Both the position numbers and the translations under genes were made by a program. This document shows positions 11,599-15,540 of a stretch of 15,540 nt of DNA, piece by piece (position 1 is the first letter of the stretch; each line of letters starts with the position of its first letter). Origin of the DNA: a bacterium (GTDB lineage: Bacteria > Patescibacteriota > Patescibacteriia > Patescibacteriales > GWE2-39-37); contig JAJYMT010000045.1 of assembly GCA_021786695.1 (NCBI GenBank), forward strand, positions 1 to 15,540. Reading direction: 5' to 3'. Under the pieces are notes generated by a model. The model made no database searches, was not told where the DNA came from, and saw only the letters and a program-made list of their open reading frames with translations.

Positions 11599-11635
11599 CC
11601 TAATATCCTAATATCCTAATATCCTAATATCCTAA
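11599..11635 (+). repeat. Tandem octamer CCTAATAT x4.6 before nusB
   Basis: Four perfect copies of cctaatat and a partial fifth run to three bases before the nusB ATG. Reverse-complement copies (atattagg, attagg, taggaat) lie at 11563-11587, so the whole spacer can fold back on itself. It occupies the ribosome-binding region. Confidence 0.85.
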
Positions 11636-11638
11636 CCA

Positions 11639-12085
11639 ATGTCCAACCGGCACCTTGCAAGAACTATCGCGATGCAGACCCTGTTTCTTTGGGATTTCAA
11701 CGGCAAAGAAGCAACCGATCTTGATCAGATGATCGAGAAAATTTTTTTGCATTTCGCTCCGAATTTCAACGACCACGGTTTCAGCCGCGACCTAGTCAGA
11801 TCGGTCATCGATAAGTTGGCAGATATCGACAAGTACATCATCCGCTACGCCACTGAGTGGCCGCTCGAACAGATCACAACCGTCGACCGGAACGTATTAA
11901 GGATCGGCGTTTACGAACTGGTGTTCGACAAAGACATCCCGGCTAAGGTGGCTATCAATGAGGCGATCGAAATCGCCAAGGCCTTTGGTGGCGAGTCAAG
12001 CGGTAAATTCGTCAACGGCGTGCTGGGAGCGATTTATAAGGATATGGAGAGAGAGGGCGTGAAAAAGACGGATAAAAATAGTTAA
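11639..12085 (+). CDS. nusB: Transcription antitermination factor NusB
   Basis: The 148-residue all-helical protein binds boxA RNA with S10 (NusE) and helps RNA polymerase read through rRNA leaders. Hallmarks are the N-terminal SNRHLARTIAMQTLFLWDF, TEWPLEQITTVDRNVLRIGVYEL (about residues 79-101), IPAKVAINEAIEIAKAFGGE-S-KFVNGVLG (about 107-136) and a charged tail. Length is standard (about 140). It lies in the same window as a 23S rRNA gene whose leader carries terminator and antiterminator structures, a likely target. The start is the ATG right after the octamer array, with no ribosome-binding site. Confidence 0.95.
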   Translation: MSNRHLARTIAMQTLFLWDFNGKEATDLDQMIEKIFLHFAPNFNDHGFSRDLVRSVIDKLADIDKYIIRYATEWPLEQITTVDRNVLRIGVYELVFDKDIPAKVAINEAIEIAKAFGGESSGKFVNGVLGAIYKDMEREGVKKTDKNS

Positions 12086-12118
12086 TTTATAAAATAAAGT
12101 TCTGGATTTATTGTCTTT

Positions 12119-12237
12119 TGTTAAATCCAAATGACAAAATCCAAATTTCAAATCAATGACAAAATTTAAAATCCAAATTAATTTGATATTTAATCCTTAG
12201 ATTTGATTTGAACTTTGACATTTGGATTTTGAACTTA
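12119..12237 (+). repeat. AT-word inverted arms in the nusB-rnc spacer
   Basis: The left part repeats aaatccaaa, tgacaaaat and tttcaaatc words. The right part (12200-12237) repeats the reverse complements gatttgatttgaa, tttgacatttggattt. The arms could form a long imperfect duplex. No clear terminator is seen. Bases 12238-12309 contain only a weak promoter candidate (TAGAAT at 12267, poor -35). Confidence 0.6.
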
Positions 12238-12309
12238 AATAAATTATGTAAGCCGTGAAGAACGCATAGAATATTTTCTATTCCTTCTTGACTGCTTGCC
12301 TCTCGAAAC

Positions 12310-13002
12310 ATGAAGGAAATATCCGGCCTGGAGAAGGCCTTGGGAGTTGAGTTTAAAAATCAGCTGCTTTTGAAGCAGGCGGTTGTTCATCGTTCGTACC
12401 TGAATGAACATCCGGATTTCGATGTGTCGCATAACGAGCGCCTCGAATTCCTGGGTGATGCCGTGCTCGAAATCATCGTCACCGAATATCTGTTTTACAA
12501 ATTTCCGGAAACGCCGGAAGGCGACCTGACCAACTGGCGCGCCAGCTTGGTGAACGCGAAAATGCTCGCGAGTTTGGCTGAAGAATTGGACATCGAGCAA
12601 TATCTGTATCTGTCGCGCGGCGAGGCGAAGGACAAGAATTCCAAAGCCCGCCAATATATTCTGGCCAACGCCATCGAAGCGCTTATCGGCGCGATTTATC
12701 TTGACCGCGGGGTGGTGACCGCGAAAAAATTCATCAAAGAAAAATTGTTGGTTAAGCTGGATCATATTCTGACCAACAAGCTGTATCTGGATCCGAAGTC
12801 GAAGTTTCAGGAAAAAGCGCAGGAAGAATACAAAGTTACTCCCCATTATAAGATTATCAGCGAGAGCGGCCCCGATCACGCTAAAATTTTCGAAGTCGGG
12901 CTGTATCTGGGCGAGCGCCTGATCGCTAAAGGCAGGGGTTCTTCGAAACAAGAGGCGCAGGTCGATGCGGCGGACAAGGGAATCAAGAAACTGGATTGGT
13001 AA
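12310..13002 (+). CDS. rnc: Ribonuclease III
   Basis: The 230-residue double-strand-specific endonuclease acts in rRNA and mRNA processing. The catalytic domain carries the signature NERLEFLGDAVLE (42-54, with E46 and D50) and ANAIEALIGAIYLD (119-132, catalytic E123). Where E. coli has Asp114 this protein has Asn120, a variant seen in many family members. The dsRNA-binding domain follows, from DPKSKFQEKAQ (161) to the KGRGSSKQEAQVDAADKGIKKL end. The length fits a full RNase III. The ATG is preceded by no ribosome-binding site. A strong terminator follows 35 bases downstream. The many long hairpins in the spacers of this window are plausible substrates. Confidence 0.96.
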   Translation: MKEISGLEKALGVEFKNQLLLKQAVVHRSYLNEHPDFDVSHNERLEFLGDAVLEIIVTEYLFYKFPETPEGDLTNWRASLVNAKMLASLAEELDIEQYLYLSRGEAKDKNSKARQYILANAIEALIGAIYLDRGVVTAKKFIKEKLLVKLDHILTNKLYLDPKSKFQEKAQEEYKVTPHYKIISESGPDHAKIFEVGLYLGERLIAKGRGSSKQEAQVDAADKGIKKLDW

Positions 13003-13037
13003 AGATAGATTTAAGATTTAGGAATTAAGATTTAAGA

Positions 13038-13071
13038 ATAAAACAGCCCCGCCGAGGCGGGGCTGTTTTAT
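13038..13071 (+). terminator. Strong intrinsic terminator of rnc
   Basis: ATAAAACAGCCCCGC (13038-13052) pairs over 15 bp with GCGGGGCTGTTTTAT (13057-13071) around loop CGAG. The descending arm ends in TTTT. The A-run on the other side could also stop leftward transcription. Confidence 0.85.
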
Positions 13072-13086
13072 GTTGCTATCGATATG

Positions 13087-13095
13087 TGTTATAAT
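13087..13095 (+). promoter_or_regulatory. Extended -10 promoter of pilT
   Basis: TGTTATAAT is a consensus extended -10 element (TG, one base, TATAAT). No good -35 box is needed or seen, since the rnc terminator occupies that region. The leader to the pilT ATG is about 50 bases and consists of the right repeat arm. Confidence 0.55.
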
Positions 13096-13151
13096 TGGTG
13101 TATATTCATAAATCGTAAATCTTAAATCTTAAATCATAAATCGAAATATCT

Positions 13152-14207
13152 ATGACAATCAAGGAATTATTCAAAACCGGCATCGATCGCAAGGCCTCGG
13201 ACGTCCATCTGGTGGTTGGCGTGCCGCCGATGCTTCGGGTCGACGGACAGCTGATCGATTTCGACGACAAGAAAAATCTCACCAACAAAGAATTGGAACA
13301 AATGATTTTTTCTCTCATTTCCGAAGAAGAGAAAAAACGCTATCTGGCGGAGCGCGAGCTGGATTTCGGTTTTGAGATGGACGACGAGACCCGCCTGCGC
13401 ATCAACGTGCATTTCGAGAAAGGCAATTACGGCCTGGTGGCCCGCATCATTCCGAATATCATCCCGGAGATGGACGAACTGGATATGCCGAAGGTGGCGT
13501 ATGACCTGGCGAGCATGAGCCAGGGATTGATCATGGTAACCGGCCCGACCGGCTGCGGCAAGTCCACTACCTTGGCGGCGATGATCAACTACATCAACAG
13601 CCAGCGGCGTTGCAACATCATCACCTTGGAAGATCCGATCGAATATCTGTTCAAGTCGAACAAGAGCGTGGTCATCCAGCGCCAGCTCGGCTCCGACATG
13701 ATGTCTTTTTCCAACGGCCTGAAGCACGCGTTGCGGCAAGACCCGAACGTGATCATGGTGGGCGAGATGCGCGATCTGGAAACCATCGCCACTACCATCA
13801 CCTTGGCCGAGACCGGCCACTTGGTGCTCGCTACTTTGCACACCTACAGCGCGGCGCAGACCATCGACCGCATCATCGATATTTTTCCGCCGCACCAGCA
13901 GGGGCAGGTCAGGATGCAGTTATCGATGACGCTGTCCGGCGTGATTTCACAACGGCTGTTGCCGCGCGAAGGCGGCGGGCGGGTGGCGGCACGGGAAATC
14001 ATGATCAACACCGCGGCAGTCGCCAATCTGATCCGCGAAAACAAGATCGCCCAGCTGCGCACCGTGATCGAGACCAGCTCCAAAGAGGGAATGACCAGCA
14101 TGGATCAGGACTTGAAACGACTTTATTCTAATAAGCTCATTTCCAAGGAGGTCGCTCAGAGCCAGATGGAAAACCCGGAGTTACTCGAAAAATTCAAGTT
14201 CATCTAG
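13152..14207 (+). CDS. pilT: Type IV pilus retraction ATPase PilT
   Basis: The 351-residue hexameric cytoplasmic motor depolymerises type IV pili for twitching, DNA uptake or attachment. The N-domain (1-110) has ASDVHLVVGVPPMLRVDG. The C-domain has Walker A GPTGCGKST (131-139), Asp box ITLEDPIEY (157-165), Walker B VIMVGEMRD (200-208), and His box GHLVLATLHT (222-231). AAREIMI (279-285) and the tail VIETSSKEGMTSMDQDL are PilT-specific and separate it from PilB. Length is typical. No other pilus gene is nearby. Type IV pili are common in CPR bacteria and are thought to help host attachment. No ribosome-binding site precedes the start. Confidence 0.95.
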   Translation: MTIKELFKTGIDRKASDVHLVVGVPPMLRVDGQLIDFDDKKNLTNKELEQMIFSLISEEEKKRYLAERELDFGFEMDDETRLRINVHFEKGNYGLVARIIPNIIPEMDELDMPKVAYDLASMSQGLIMVTGPTGCGKSTTLAAMINYINSQRRCNIITLEDPIEYLFKSNKSVVIQRQLGSDMMSFSNGLKHALRQDPNVIMVGEMRDLETIATTITLAETGHLVLATLHTYSAAQTIDRIIDIFPPHQQGQVRMQLSMTLSGVISQRLLPREGGGRVAAREIMINTAAVANLIRENKIAQLRTVIETSSKEGMTSMDQDLKRLYSNKLISKEVAQSQMENPELLEKFKFI

Positions 14208-14267
14208 TGTTGATAATCTGTGGTTAAAATCGGTTGGATTGGCTAAAAATAGCCGATAGCGCCAGTA

Positions 14268-14295
14268 TTGACAGATTATGAGGATAATGTATAAT
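14268..14295 (+). promoter_or_regulatory. Consensus promoter upstream of 23S rRNA
   Basis: TTGACA (14268-14273) and TATAAT (14290-14295) are both perfect, with a 16-base spacer. This is the best promoter match in the window. The predicted start is near 14302. It drives either the 23S rRNA through a regulated leader, or a short RNA ending at the terminator near 14416. Confidence 0.8.
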
Positions 14296-14357
14296 ATAAA
14301 TTACCTAAAATTCACTCTAAATCGTATGCGTAAAATAACTTTGTCTACTAAATATAA

Positions 14358-14416
14358 AAGCGGTTGATTGACTAGCTCTATTTTTGAAGTCAGCAAACCG
14401 CTTCAAGCGGTTTTTT
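14358..14416 (+). terminator. Terminator with competing antiterminator stem in the rRNA leader
   Basis: The terminator is AAACCGC (14395-14401)/GCGGTTT (14407-14413) with loop TTCAA, inside a run of six T. Upstream AAGCGGTT (14358-14365) can instead pair with AACCGCTT (14396-14403), reinforced by TGACT (14369-14373)/AGTCA (14388-14392) further in. The two folds share one strand and exclude each other, the usual layout of an attenuator. The apical loop contains GCTCTATTTTT, loosely like boxA. Confidence 0.6.
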
Positions 14417-14623
14417 GTTTGTTCAGCCACCATCTTGTTGAACATAAAAATTGATTGTAAGGTTGGCTCATGAAATCTGGATTAAAGATCAGATTTTATC
14501 AGCCAATGATAGAACGTTGACAACCGAATAGCGAACCCTTAACACCTTGCCAGGTGTGAGGGTAAATAAAGAACAAGCTAGATTAAAGATTAAATTTTAA
14601 CACTTTTGAAATTAAAAGTGTGG

Positions 14624-15540
<917 letters not shown>

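Larger units (their letters stand above)
13009..13145 (+). repeat. AT-word inverted arms around the rnc terminator and pilT promoter
   Basis: The left arm (13009-13037, gatttaagattta, gaattaagatttaag) is complementary to the right arm (13110-13141, cgtaaatcttaaatc, ttaaatcataaatcg). The arms enclose a terminator and a promoter. The word is the same as in the spacer before rpmF. Confidence 0.65.
14208..14623 (+). other. Gene-free 23S rRNA leader region
   Basis: This region lies between pilT and the 23S gene and holds no 16S or tRNA gene. It contains a consensus promoter, a terminator/antiterminator pair (separate entries) and three further structures. These are an extended stem TTGGCT...AAATCTG/CAGATTT...AGCCAA (14464-14506), CCCT-ACACCT-TGCC-AGGTGT-AGGG (about 14537-14564), and CACTTTT/AAAAGTG (14601-14620) just before the mature end. 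TTGACAACCGAATAG at 14517 resembles the conserved spacer sequence found upstream of many 23S genes. Confidence 0.6.

Noticed and set aside
11599..11635. Tandem repeat considered as a CRISPR fragment.
   Set aside because: The unit is 8 bases with no spacers, so it is a simple tandem repeat.
13610..14131. Plus-strand frame of 173 codons inside pilT in another phase.
   Set aside because: Composition is rich in Arg, His and Asp from an off-frame reading, and the PilT frame has all family motifs.
14517..14545. TTGACA at 14517 considered as a second 23S promoter.
   Set aside because: The -10 position (TAACAC) is poor. The sequence fits better with the conserved spacer motif upstream of many 23S genes.

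Overview
The window most likely comes from a Candidate Phyla Radiation (Patescibacteria, Parcubacteria-like) genome. This is inferred from gene content and style, not from a database match. Supporting signs are short compact genes, an almost complete lack of Shine-Dalgarno sequences, AT-rich spacers around moderately GC-rich genes, a GIY-YIG micro-gene, tRNAs without encoded CCA, a membrane-anchored peptide-binding protein with no permease beside it, and a 23S rRNA gene with expanded helices that is not preceded by 16S.

Left part, minus strand (1-2069). Reading leftward from a promoter near 2100 come smpB, the tmRNA gene ssrA (with an unusual 22-residue tag), a GIY-YIG protein, tRNA-Leu(UAA), and three tiny tandem genes that look like diverged copies of one another. 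The last one leaves the window. SmpB and tmRNA are partners in trans-translation.

Translation block, plus strand (2123-3993). A divergent promoter and a 5'-end hairpin lead into tRNA-Gly(GCC), infC (IF3), rpmI (bL35) and rplT (bL20). secG follows with its own consensus promoter placed almost on the start codon.

Middle (4036-8562). A 656-residue family-5 solute-binding protein is tethered by a single membrane helix. After it come a broken 5' half of a tRNA-Leu, an intact tRNA-Leu(CAG), a GC-rich hairpin cluster and RNase J with a strong hairpin just before its start. RNase J converges on a small acidic minus-strand gene. The two are separated by a bidirectional terminator nested in a perfect 24-bp inverted repeat that includes both stop codons.

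Right part, plus strand (8656-15540). A MacB/LolD-type exporter pair (the ATPase has a long duplicated C-terminal domain), rpmF (bL32), nusB, rnc (RNase III), pilT, and the 5' part of a 23S rRNA gene. The rRNA promoter is followed by mutually exclusive antiterminator and terminator hairpins, and the rRNA departs from the conserved sequence near the right edge, suggesting an insertion.

A recurring architectural theme is that many spacers carry AT-rich short-word repeats in inverted orientation flanking the terminator or promoter core. The word differs from spacer to spacer. RNA metabolism dominates the gene set: RNase J, RNase III, NusB, SmpB/tmRNA, rRNA and tRNA. No phage, insertion sequence or CRISPR array was seen.
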